Assembly: GCA_015064355.1 (NCBI GenBank)
Contig: SVSJ01000012.1
Span: 1 to 64,000, forward strand
Length of the DNA stretch: 64,000 nt
Direction: 5' to 3'
Source: Oscillospiraceae bacterium
GTDB lineage: Bacteria > Bacillota > Clostridia > Oscillospirales > CAG-272
Positions 42,056-49,206 of the stretch are shown in pieces (position 1 is the first letter of the stretch; each line of letters begins with the position of its first letter). Made by a program: the position numbers and the translations under genes. Under the pieces are notes generated by a model. The model was not told the DNA's origin, ran no database searches, and saw only the letters and a list, made by a program, of their open reading frames with translations.

Positions 42056-42823
42056 ATGATTGATAATATAGAAAATCCCGGCCCTATCGTAACAGACAGA
42101 CAGACTGTCAAGCTCAAGCTGACATCCCGTCACATCGTTCACGATATGGAGAGATTTGCCAAATACGGCAATTTTATGACAATGTTTGACCCGCAGCTAA
42201 AGGAGCGGAGCGGCAGAATTGACCCCGAGGATTATCCCGACGAAATGAACGACGCCCTTAACGAGATCCTTGATCGGGAAAACGGCGTTATCGGATACCC
42301 AACGGAGGAGGAGCTTCTCGAATACTGCTCCGAGGACGGGGAAGAAGATTCTATGTTCCCGGAAATGGAAAGTTTCGAGAATAAGCTTGAGATGTTTTTG
42401 CGGCTTCTTGAGGAGGACACGGGCGCAGAGGACGATTCCTTTGTTTTTGAAACTCTCGGCACTATTGAGAGGGTGATTCTTGAGGACGGTCGCCGCGTGG
42501 TAGAGGTTTCCTACACCGAGGACGAGTCAATGGATGATACCAATACTGTCATCAGATTTGACCCGACCCGTGAAAGGGCAGTGTCTATTTACCATACAGG
42601 CGGAGTGGTCAGCGCTCTGGTTTGCGAGGAGGGGGTTCGGCACATCACTGTTTACCAGACTCCCATCGCCCCCTTTGAGATTGCCCTGTATACGAAAAAA
42701 TGCCGCGGTGGATTCACATATTCCATGGGAGGTGTGATGGAGCTTGACTACATCGTTGAGCTTCGCGGTGCGGATCTCCAAAGAACTATTTTGAGAATCG
42801 AAGTTGAACCTGTAAGCAAATAA
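42056..42823 (+). CDS. DUF1934-domain protein with acidic N-terminal extension (255 aa)
   Basis: The last ~130 residues match the DUF1934 (YwiB) beta-barrel: TNTVIRFDPTRERAVSIYHTGG, IAPFEIALYTKKCRGGFTY and MELDYIVELRG. Usual members are ~140 residues long, whereas here an acidic segment rich in Glu and Asp is inserted after the first strand (~40-130). The function of the family is unknown. It follows the PHP gene by 14 bases and is probably cotranscribed. Confidence 0.7.
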   Translation: MIDNIENPGPIVTDRQTVKLKLTSRHIVHDMERFAKYGNFMTMFDPQLKERSGRIDPEDYPDEMNDALNEILDRENGVIGYPTEEELLEYCSEDGEEDSMFPEMESFENKLEMFLRLLEEDTGAEDDSFVFETLGTIERVILEDGRRVVEVSYTEDESMDDTNTVIRFDPTRERAVSIYHTGGVVSALVCEEGVRHITVYQTPIAPFEIALYTKKCRGGFTYSMGGVMELDYIVELRGADLQRTILRIEVEPVSK

Positions 42824-42880
42824 CCTGCATTTTACCACGAATAAGCAAATATCAAATTATATTTTGACAGGAGAAGCAAA

Positions 42881-44221
42881 ATGAAAAAACTCATTACCCT
42901 TATTCTTGTGGCAGTTATGATGATCGGTTTTGCTGTGGCGGCTAACGCAGCATTCGGTATTGTTGTGGAGGCTGAGAAGATCGACAAGGCACCAAACCTT
43001 GAAGAGATCGACGAGTCGTGGGGAGAGCCCGTGGCTACAAACATAACATCTGCTACTGAGAACACATACCTGTGGAAGTACTGGAACGAGTGGGCAGACA
43101 CCGCGCAGTACGAGCACAGCGGAACAGGCCCCAACGGCAGAACAAGCTGTGAGCCTGAAGACCTGCCAATTGATATTTATATCCGTTGGGATAATAAGAA
43201 TTTGTATTTCGGTATCGTTGCCATGGATAATGCAGTCTCCGGCTCGGAGAACACTCATCGTGGCGACGGAGTGAAGCTGTGGATACAGCCCATAGAGGCA
43301 GTTTCTGACCCTACAGAGGGGGTTAACGACAACGGTGACAATAAATCAAGTGCCGAAGTGGGTGACGGTCATCCCTACAGCAACAATCTCTACATATGGA
43401 CATTGGCATTTGACGACTGGAGTACCGACACCGAGGATGCATCATCAGACCTTGCGGAACCGCCCTTCATCAATGCGGATTTCGATGACAGATGGCATGG
43501 TACTATCGCTATTCCATGGATCAATCTCGGTGTGAAAAAAGGTGAAGCAGCCGACGGAATGGAACTGGCCATTGCATTTATGCGAATCAGCTCTACCGGT
43601 ACTCTTGACGAAGGTTATTCCGGTGGATTGTGCTGGGGTAAGTTCATGAAGGATACGGTCGTTTGGGGCGAGACCACCAATGACACATTGAATACCGTTG
43701 TTCTTCGCGACCCTGCAGTTGCAAGAGACACGGAAACAGAAGCACCCGCAACGGAAGCTCCTGCAACAGAAGCACCCGCAACAGAAGCGCCTGTAACAGA
43801 AGCACCCGCAACGGAAGCACCTGTAACAGAGGCACCCGCAACAGAAGCACCCGCAACAGAAGCACCTGCAACTGAAGCACCCGCAACGGAGGCACCCGCA
43901 ACAGAAGCACCTGCGACCGAAGCACCTGCGACCGAAGCTCCTGCAACGGAGGCACCTGCGACCGAAGCTCCTGCAACAGAAGCACCTTCGACCGAAGCTC
44001 CTGCAACGGAAGCGCCTGTAACAGAGGCACCCGCAACGGAAGCGCCTGCAACAGAAGCGCCTGCAACGGAAGCGCCTGCAACGGAAGCGCCTGCAACAGA
44101 GGCTCCCAAGGTTGAAGAACCTGCAAAAAAGAATAACACAGGTCTCATTATCGCTATCGTTGCTGTAGTAGTTGTCCTTGGTGCCGGGCTTGGTATTGCA
44201 CTCGGCAAAAAGAAGAAATAA
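42881..44221 (+). CDS. Exported surface protein: CBM9/DOMON-like domain, 25 TEAPx repeats, C-terminal anchor
   Basis: A signal peptide (cleaved near AANAAFG) is followed by a ~240-residue domain with the CBM9-like pattern (YIRWDNKNLYFGIVAMDN, DGVKLWIQP, WHGTIAIPWINLG). Next come 25 tandem TEAPx pentapeptides (residues ~286-410), a rigid wall-spanning spacer, then a membrane helix (LIIAIVAVVVVLGAGLGIAL) and a KKKK tail. CBM9-type domains bind sugars, so it is a likely cell-surface polysaccharide-binding protein. GGAGAAGC precedes the start. Confidence 0.8.
   Translation: MKKLITLILVAVMMIGFAVAANAAFGIVVEAEKIDKAPNLEEIDESWGEPVATNITSATENTYLWKYWNEWADTAQYEHSGTGPNGRTSCEPEDLPIDIYIRWDNKNLYFGIVAMDNAVSGSENTHRGDGVKLWIQPIEAVSDPTEGVNDNGDNKSSAEVGDGHPYSNNLYIWTLAFDDWSTDTEDASSDLAEPPFINADFDDRWHGTIAIPWINLGVKKGEAADGMELAIAFMRISSTGTLDEGYSGGLCWGKFMKDTVVWGETTNDTLNTVVLRDPAVARDTETEAPATEAPATEAPATEAPVTEAPATEAPVTEAPATEAPATEAPATEAPATEAPATEAPATEAPATEAPATEAPATEAPATEAPSTEAPATEAPVTEAPATEAPATEAPATEAPATEAPATEAPKVEEPAKKNNTGLIIAIVAVVVVLGAGLGIALGKKKK
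43736..44110 (+). repeat. In-frame 15-bp minisatellite encoding TEAPx (25 copies)
   Basis: The 375 bases divide exactly into 25 units of ACA GAA GCA CCC GCA type. Units vary at synonymous sites (ACG/ACA, GCA/GCT/GCG, CCC/CCT) and at the last codon (Ala, sometimes Val, once Ser, Lys at the end). Such repeats change length by slippage or recombination, so copy number probably varies between strains. Confidence 0.9.
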
Positions 44222-44241
44222 TTGATCGCAAAATAAAAAAG

Positions 44242-44272
44242 ACGGAGTTCAGACCGAGCTCCGTTTTTTATT
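44242..44272 (+). terminator. Terminator after the surface-protein gene
   Basis: ACGGAG pairs with CTCCGT and is followed by six T. Confidence 0.75.
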
Positions 44273-44284
44273 GTTCGCAGAAAA

Positions 44285-44312
44285 CAAAAAACCTACGGCA
44301 ATTACCGTAGGT
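44285..44312 (-). terminator. Terminator of the tRNA cluster
   Basis: On the minus strand, ACCTACGG pairs with CCGTAGGT and is followed by a T run, just after tRNA-His. Confidence 0.8.
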
Positions 44313-44323
44313 ATTCTTGTGAG

Positions 44324-44398
44324 GGTGATTGATGGGGTTCGAACCCACGACCTCCAGGGCCACAACCTGGCGCTCTGACCAGCTGAGCTACAACCACC
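44324..44398 (-). tRNA. tRNA-His (anticodon GTG)
   Basis: A complete cloverleaf with the extra G at position -1 that marks tRNA-His, an acceptor GTGGTTG/CAATCAC, the anticodon GTG in TTGTGGC, and a GGTTCGAACC T loop. CCA is not encoded. It is the last of three tRNAs on this strand. Confidence 0.95.
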
Positions 44399-44404
44399 AT
44401 ATAC

Positions 44405-44478
44405 CGTGCCTTGGGGGATTCGAACCCTCGACCTACTGCTTAGAAGGCAGTTGCTCTATCCTGCTGAGCTAAAGGCAC
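44405..44478 (-). tRNA. tRNA-Arg (anticodon TCT)
   Basis: Acceptor GTGCCTT pairs with AAGGCAC, the anticodon loop CTTCTAA contains TCT, and the T arm contains GGTTCGAATCC. CCA is not encoded. Confidence 0.95.
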
Positions 44479-44481
44479 TGG

Positions 44482-44552
44482 AGCGAGTGATGGGAATCGA
44501 ACCCACATAACCAGCTTGGAAGGCTGGAATTCTACCACTGAACTACACTCGC
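44482..44552 (-). tRNA. tRNA-Gly (anticodon TCC)
   Basis: Acceptor GCGAGTG pairs with CACTCGC, the anticodon loop CTTCCAA contains TCC, and the T arm contains GGTTCGATTCC. It is first in the cluster. CCA is not encoded. Confidence 0.95.
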
Positions 44553-44579
44553 ATCAAAGCATCATTTCGACGCTTAAAT

Positions 44580-44608
44580 ATGATACCACAAGAGCCCGGC
44601 TTTGTCAA
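44580..44608 (-). promoter_or_regulatory. Promoter of the tRNA cluster
   Basis: On the minus strand, TTGACA and TATCAT are separated by 17 bases, 28 bases upstream of tRNA-Gly. The gap between here and the DUF5685 gene (44609-44779) is AT-rich and holds only its presumed promoter; an AGATAATATATT is the best -10 candidate. Confidence 0.85.
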
Positions 44609-44779
44609 TACATTTTTGAATTTTTTTGAAAAAAAGTACCTCTCAAAAGAAAAAAATACCCTCCCGCGACACAGATTAATATTATATTTACAAATAGTTT
44701 ATTACAAAATAATACCTTTGAGATAATATATTACCGTGAACAGATATGTTGTTCAGTCTATAACTTGGAGTCGAGTACT

Positions 44780-45691
44780 ATGTTTGGCTACGTCAGACCC
44801 TTTGCGCCGGAAATGAAAGTTGGCGAATACGAGAAATACCGCGGCGCGTACTGCGGTCTTTGTCGCGCAATGGGTAAGGTGACCGGACAGCTATCCAGAC
44901 TGACCTTGTCGTACGATTTTGTGTTTCTTGCGGCGGTGCGAATGGTGCTTCTGGGAATTGAGCCGGAGTTTGAAGCATTCCGATGTGCCACACATCCCAC
45001 AAAGAAGCGGCTGCTTATGAAAACAAATCCCGCCCTTGAATATACGGCGGCCTTGTCTGCGGTTTTAGCTGAAGCAAAGATCCGGGACGACTTGGCTGAC
45101 GAGCGTGGACTTGCCCGACTGAAATCCGCTCTTCTGCATCCGACACTTATTGGTATGGCAAAGCGGGGCGGCAGGATCCTTCCCGAAGGAAGCGGCGACG
45201 AGGTTCAAGATCTGCTTCGGTGCTTATCTGCTTTAGAGGATAATAAAAGTACTTCCGCTGACGAGACCGCAGAGGCCTTTGGTGGAGTTCTCGCCTACGT
45301 TTTCTCGCTTGGACTTGAGGGTGAGTCTAAGGACATAGCCTACTGCATTGGCAAATACACCGGCAGGTTTATTTATATGTGCGACGCGGCAGACGACCTA
45401 TCTGAGGATGTGAAGCGGGGAAGATACAATCCCCTCGCATACGGCTGGGGTGAGCTTGCAATTACAGACGGAAAAATGTCAGACATGGTTCGCGACAGCG
45501 TTATGACCTCCACGCCAATTGACCTGGAGGAGCTGGGTCGGGCGGCTGAAAAGCTTGACCCACACCACGAAATGACACCAATTATTAAAAATATCATATA
45601 TCTTGGACTTCCCGCGGCGATGAAGCGTATTCTTTACGGGCAAATCGAAGGGGAAAGTCTTACAATGAAGGAATGGAAGATTAACGAATGA
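44780..45691 (+). CDS. DUF5685 family protein (303 aa)
   Basis: The protein begins MFGYVRPFAPEMKVGEYEKY and has the YCGLCRAMG cysteine motif and an LTLSYDFVFLAAVRM helix, a pattern I associate with DUF5685. The ATG at 44780 lies 9 bases after GGAG; an upstream TTG is less likely. A late CDAADDLSEDVKRGRYNP segment resembles the acidic metal site of isoprenoid-like helical folds. It overlaps the DnaJ-like gene by 4 bases (ATGA), as is usual for this pair. The function is unknown. Confidence 0.82.
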   Translation: MFGYVRPFAPEMKVGEYEKYRGAYCGLCRAMGKVTGQLSRLTLSYDFVFLAAVRMVLLGIEPEFEAFRCATHPTKKRLLMKTNPALEYTAALSAVLAEAKIRDDLADERGLARLKSALLHPTLIGMAKRGGRILPEGSGDEVQDLLRCLSALEDNKSTSADETAEAFGGVLAYVFSLGLEGESKDIAYCIGKYTGRFIYMCDAADDLSEDVKRGRYNPLAYGWGELAITDGKMSDMVRDSVMTSTPIDLEELGRAAEKLDPHHEMTPIIKNIIYLGLPAAMKRILYGQIEGESLTMKEWKINE

Positions 45692-46296
45692 AAGATCCAT
45701 ATCAGGTTCTTGGAATACCTCGCAGCGCAACTGACGAAGAGGTGAAAAAAGCGTATCGTAATCTTGCCCGAAAATATCATCCTGATAATTACGCAGGCTC
45801 TGCTCAGGCGGCAGCCGGTAGCGAAGAGATAATGAAGGAGATAAACGAGGCTTACGATAACATTCAAAAGGAACGGCAGGGAAAGACAAGCGGTCATCAG
45901 TACAACGCCTACACTTCCTCCGGCACAACATCCTTTTACGAGGTGCGCAAGCTTATAAACGAAGGCAGATACTCGGAGGCGGAGCTTATTATTGACTCTA
46001 CCCCGGCTTCCGACAGAGGCGCGGAATGGAATTATCTAAAGGGCTGCCTCCTTACCCAGCGGGGATATTATTACGACGCAATGCGGTATATTGAGATCGC
46101 CTCATACCTTGATCCCAATAACCCCGAATACAAAGAGGCGAAGAACAGAATGCGCGCCCGCTCCTCAAATTACGGCGGAAGCTACAGAACCCAGACGGGC
46201 ACAGGTGACTGCGATGTTTGCGGTACGTGCTCTACTCTAATTTGCTGTGATACCTGCTGCGAATGTTGCGGAGGAGACTGCATAAGCTGCTGCTGA
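45688..46296 (+). CDS. J-domain protein with Cys-rich C-terminus (202 aa)
   Basis: Residues 1-65 form a J domain with the HPD motif (YHPDN, ~31-35), which stimulates Hsp70 (DnaK). The middle part (~85-160) resembles two helical TPR-like repeats (YYYDAMRYIEIASYLDPNNP). The last ~30 residues hold 12 cysteines in CxxC and CC pairs. This may be a metal- or Fe-S-binding tail. It is translationally coupled to DUF5685, which suggests it delivers or matures that protein. Confidence 0.8.
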   Translation: MKDPYQVLGIPRSATDEEVKKAYRNLARKYHPDNYAGSAQAAAGSEEIMKEINEAYDNIQKERQGKTSGHQYNAYTSSGTTSFYEVRKLINEGRYSEAELIIDSTPASDRGAEWNYLKGCLLTQRGYYYDAMRYIEIASYLDPNNPEYKEAKNRMRARSSNYGGSYRTQTGTGDCDVCGTCSTLICCDTCCECCGGDCISCC

Positions 46297-46300
46297 TCAT

Positions 46301-46819
46301 ATGAATAATAACAGAAAACTGACGAAAAATATAGCCTTGTGCGGCGTTCTTGCGGCTCTTGCACTGGGAATGATGTTTATTGGGGAATTTACTGCGCTTG
46401 AGTTGTCCCTGCTGCTACTTTGCTCCCTTATAACGGTGCTGACTGTTATTGAGACCGGCAATAAAATGGCTTGGATCTATGCGGCTGTGACCTCTGTTCT
46501 GGCACTCGTTATTCTGCCGAATAAGCTTTACGCTATGGAGTATATTATGTTCTCCGCTGTATATCCCATACTGAAGGGATATGCCGAACGGCTGCCGAAG
46601 TGGCCTGCGTTTATTATAAAAATCGGCGTCCTTGACCTTATGCTTCTCTGCTGCGTGGTTCTCGGGCAGTTCGTGTTTATGGTGGGAGACGAGTTTTTCT
46701 CCCTCAGCGTGATCACTATGGCGGTGGGAACTCTGTTCTTTATACTGTACGATTATACCCTCACAAAATGCATTTCTTACTACATCATCAAATTGCGCAA
46801 AAGACTTAAGATAAAATAA
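46301..46819 (+). CDS. Membrane protein, five predicted helices (172 aa)
   Basis: The protein is almost entirely hydrophobic helices (CGVLAALALGMMFIGEF, LLLLCSLITVLTVIE, WIYAAVTSVLALVIL, LDLMLLCCVVLGQFVFMV, FFILYDYTLTKCISYYI) and resembles small substrate-specific (S) components of ECF transporters in size and topology. I cannot confirm that assignment. It follows the DnaJ-like gene by 4 bases and is likely cotranscribed. Confidence 0.6.
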   Translation: MNNNRKLTKNIALCGVLAALALGMMFIGEFTALELSLLLLCSLITVLTVIETGNKMAWIYAAVTSVLALVILPNKLYAMEYIMFSAVYPILKGYAERLPKWPAFIIKIGVLDLMLLCCVVLGQFVFMVGDEFFSLSVITMAVGTLFFILYDYTLTKCISYYIIKLRKRLKIK

Positions 46820-46846
46820 TATTAATTGTGGATAATTAACAAAAAT

Positions 46847-46878
46847 AGCTCCGTTTCGTTGACAACGGGGCTGTTTTT
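46847..46878 (+). terminator. Terminator of the DUF5685 operon, overlapping the next promoter
   Basis: AGCTCCGTT pairs with AACGGGGCT (one G-U pair), followed by GTTTTTATT. The loop contains the -35 box of the yicC promoter, so the terminator and promoter are nested. Confidence 0.75.
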
Positions 46879-46888
46879 ATTGTATAAT
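46859..46888 (+). promoter_or_regulatory. Promoter of the yicC-thiN housekeeping cluster
   Basis: TTGACA and TATAAT are separated by 18 bases. The start codon of yicC lies about 90 bases downstream. Confidence 0.85.
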
Positions 46889-46981
46889 ATATTATGTATA
46901 GTTATTTTTACTAATATGGCTATTTATGTCCTCCAAAAATGGACAAACAACGACAATAAATTAATTTTCCGGAGAAAAAAG

Positions 46982-47875
46982 ATGCTCAAAAGTATGACAG
47001 CGTTCGGACGCGCACGCAAACTTTCGTCCGATAATTCACTTGACATTACGGCGGAGATCAAAAGCGTAAACTCACGTTACCTTGACTGTACAGTTAAGAT
47101 CTCCCGTATGTATAGCTTCCTTGAAGAAAAGGTAAAGGCGTACATTGCCGAATCCGGTATCACCCGCGGCAAGGTGGAGATCTATATTGGTGTTGACGTG
47201 CTTGAGCAGAAGGGCGTTGAGATACTTCTCGACACCGAAGCCGCAAAGGCGTATATTGCTTGCCTCGAGCAGCTTCGCGACACCTTTGATCTGAAGGACG
47301 ACATTACAGTAATGAAGGTTGCGTCAAACCGTGATCTCTTTGCAACAAAGAAGCCCGAGGACGATATGGAACGTGACTGGGCAGAGATCAAGGCGGTTCT
47401 TTCCGAGGCTGTAGCTGCATACAACGAGATGCGCGCAAATGAGGGTGCTAACCTTTGCGTTGACATACTAAAAAAGGCAGACGTTATCAAGGCCAATGCT
47501 GACAAGATCAAGACCCTTTCCGAGGCTGATATCGCCGCATATCCTGCAAAGCTTGAGCAGAGGATCCGTCAGCTTCTCAAGGATTTCGACGTGGAGACCA
47601 CCGAGCAGCGTATTCTCACAGAGGCTGCAATATTTGCAGACAAGGCTGCCATTGACGAAGAGCTTGTGAGACTTTCTTCACACTTCGGCGTGCTTCGTGA
47701 GATCGTTAATTCAAACGAGGCTGCCGGCCGTAAGCTTGACTTCCTCGTGCAGGAGATCAACCGTGAGATCAACACTATAGGCTCAAAGGCAGGCAACACT
47801 GAAATTGCTCACCTTGTAGTTGATATGAAAACGGAACTTGAGAAGATCCGCGAGCAGATACAGAATCTTGAATAA
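46982..47875 (+). CDS. yicC: YicC/YloC family endoribonuclease
   Basis: The ATG at 46982 follows CCGGAG and gives the family start MLKSMTAFGRARK. The N-terminal domain includes EIKSVNSRYLDC and the C-terminal DUF1732 domain has GRKLDFLVQEINREINTIG. The length, 297 residues, fits. An in-frame upstream extension overlaps the promoter and is not translated. YicC proteins cleave RNA. First gene of the cluster. Confidence 0.93.
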   Translation: MLKSMTAFGRARKLSSDNSLDITAEIKSVNSRYLDCTVKISRMYSFLEEKVKAYIAESGITRGKVEIYIGVDVLEQKGVEILLDTEAAKAYIACLEQLRDTFDLKDDITVMKVASNRDLFATKKPEDDMERDWAEIKAVLSEAVAAYNEMRANEGANLCVDILKKADVIKANADKIKTLSEADIAAYPAKLEQRIRQLLKDFDVETTEQRILTEAAIFADKAAIDEELVRLSSHFGVLREIVNSNEAAGRKLDFLVQEINREINTIGSKAGNTEIAHLVVDMKTELEKIREQIQNLE

Positions 47876-47890
47876 GGATCGGGAGAAAAG

Positions 47891-48163
47891 ATGAAGTTTG
47901 TAAACGTAGGATTCAATAATATGATAAACGCGGAGCGGGTTATTGCAGTAGTAAACTCCGAATCTGCTCCCGCCAAGAGACTCATTCAGGACGCAAAGGA
48001 CAGCGGCCGCGCCATTGACTGCACCTGCGGCAGAAAGACCAGATGCGTGGTGATCATGGACTCCGACCACGTTATCCTTTCCGCAATTCAGAATGAGACT
48101 GTATCCGCAAGAATGAACGGTGCCGCTGAAGACGGTGCTGACGGGGAGGCTGCAAATGACTGA
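47891..48163 (+). CDS. remA: RemA/DUF370 family regulator
   Basis: The protein starts [20 protein letters not shown], diagnostic of RemA (YlzA). RemA forms DNA-binding rings that activate matrix and osmoprotection genes in Bacillus. It always sits between yicC and gmk in this cluster. The Ala/Asp/Glu-rich tail of about 15 residues is species-specific. The stop overlaps the gmk start by 8 bases. Confidence 0.93.
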   Translation: MKFVNVGFNNMINAERVIAVVNSESAPAKRLIQDAKDSGRAIDCTCGRKTRCVVIMDSDHVILSAIQNETVSARMNGAAEDGADGEAAND

Positions 48164-48776
48164 CCGTAACGGAATTGTTTTCGTGGTATCAGGCCCTGCG
48201 GGAAGCGGCAAGGGAACCGTTGTTGAAAAGCTCCGCCAGATTTATGATGATGTTGGAGTTTCAGTTTCCGCAACTACTCGCCAGCCCAGACCCGGTGAGG
48301 TTCACGGAAAGAGCTATTACTATATATCACGAGAGGAATTTGAATCTCTGATAGCAAACGGACAAGTGCTTGAATATACCCAGTACAACGGGAACTATTA
48401 CGGCACTCTCAAGTCAGAGGCCGAGAGAATTCTCGAAAGCGGCAAGGATATGATCCTTGAGATCGAGGTTGACGGAGGAAGCCAGGTTAAAAAGCTTCTC
48501 GGCGATAACTGCATAAACATTATGCTCATTGCCCCCGATGCTGTGGAGCTTGAAAGACGACTCCGCGGCCGTGGCACCGAAACGGAAGATGCAATCATCG
48601 CCCGCCTTAACCGCTCAAAGGAAGAACTTAAGGAACTTGTCAATTACGACTACCTGGTTATTAACGAAACCGGCAAGAGCGATGAATGTGCCGATCGCCT
48701 TTTGACGATAATCAAGGCAGAGCATATGAAGGCTCACCGCGCCGACAAATACATTAAAACAAACTATCCCGAATAA
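48156..48776 (+). CDS. gmk: Guanylate kinase
   Basis: Walker [12 protein letters not shown] (~12-22), then the GMP-binding segment [19 protein letters not shown] and [12 protein letters not shown], all standard. It phosphorylates GMP to GDP. The ATG at 48156, after GGGGAGG, is the start; a frame beginning at 48120 is inside remA. Length 206 residues, full. Confidence 0.96.
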   Translation: MTDRNGIVFVVSGPAGSGKGTVVEKLRQIYDDVGVSVSATTRQPRPGEVHGKSYYYISREEFESLIANGQVLEYTQYNGNYYGTLKSEAERILESGKDMILEIEVDGGSQVKKLLGDNCINIMLIAPDAVELERRLRGRGTETEDAIIARLNRSKEELKELVNYDYLVINETGKSDECADRLLTIIKAEHMKAHRADKYIKTNYPE

Positions 48777-48827
48777 ATAAGTCAACAATTAAATCTTCAT
48801 AATCATACAGAAAGAAAGGTAAAAGTT

Positions 48828-49163
48828 ATGATCCACCCTTCTATTAGCGACCTTACAAGCAACAACAATGTTAACCGTTACACTCTCGTAGTAGCTACAG
48901 CAAAATGCGCAAGAATCATTACAGAAGAGTATGTAAAGCAGAGAGAATGCGCTGAAAAGATCGCACTCAAGGACGGCGACAAGAAGAGCGCTGTTACAAA
49001 CCTTATTAACAAGGATTACAGAGACGAAAAGGCAGTTAAGCTTGCTATCAACGGTCTCCACGAAGGTGACTTCAAGGTAATCGAGCTTGACGGTACAGAA
49101 AAGTATCTCACATCAAAGGCTCCTGAAGCTAAAGAAGCTGAAGAAACAGAAGCAGCCGAATAA
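48828..49163 (+). CDS. rpoZ: RNA polymerase omega subunit
   Basis: The N-terminus (MIHPSISDLTSNNNVNRYTL) and the VVATAKCARIITEEY helix match RpoZ. Omega stabilises RNA polymerase assembly and binds ppGpp in some bacteria. The protein is slightly longer than usual through a KEAEETEAAE tail. GAAAGGT precedes the start. coaBC, which commonly follows in Bacillus, is absent. Confidence 0.93.
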   Translation: MIHPSISDLTSNNNVNRYTLVVATAKCARIITEEYVKQRECAEKIALKDGDKKSAVTNLINKDYRDEKAVKLAINGLHEGDFKVIELDGTEKYLTSKAPEAKEAEETEAAE

Positions 49164-49206
49164 GAATAACGGAATTTTAGAAAATTTCCTGAAAGGAGGG
49201 CACATT

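Noticed and set aside
43615-44208. Leftward open frames of repeated Gly-Ala-Ser-Val opposite the surface protein, and a superficial CRISPR-like repetition
   Set aside because: They are the antisense of the TEAPx minisatellite. Units are 15 bp, contiguous and in-frame with the real gene, with no spacers.
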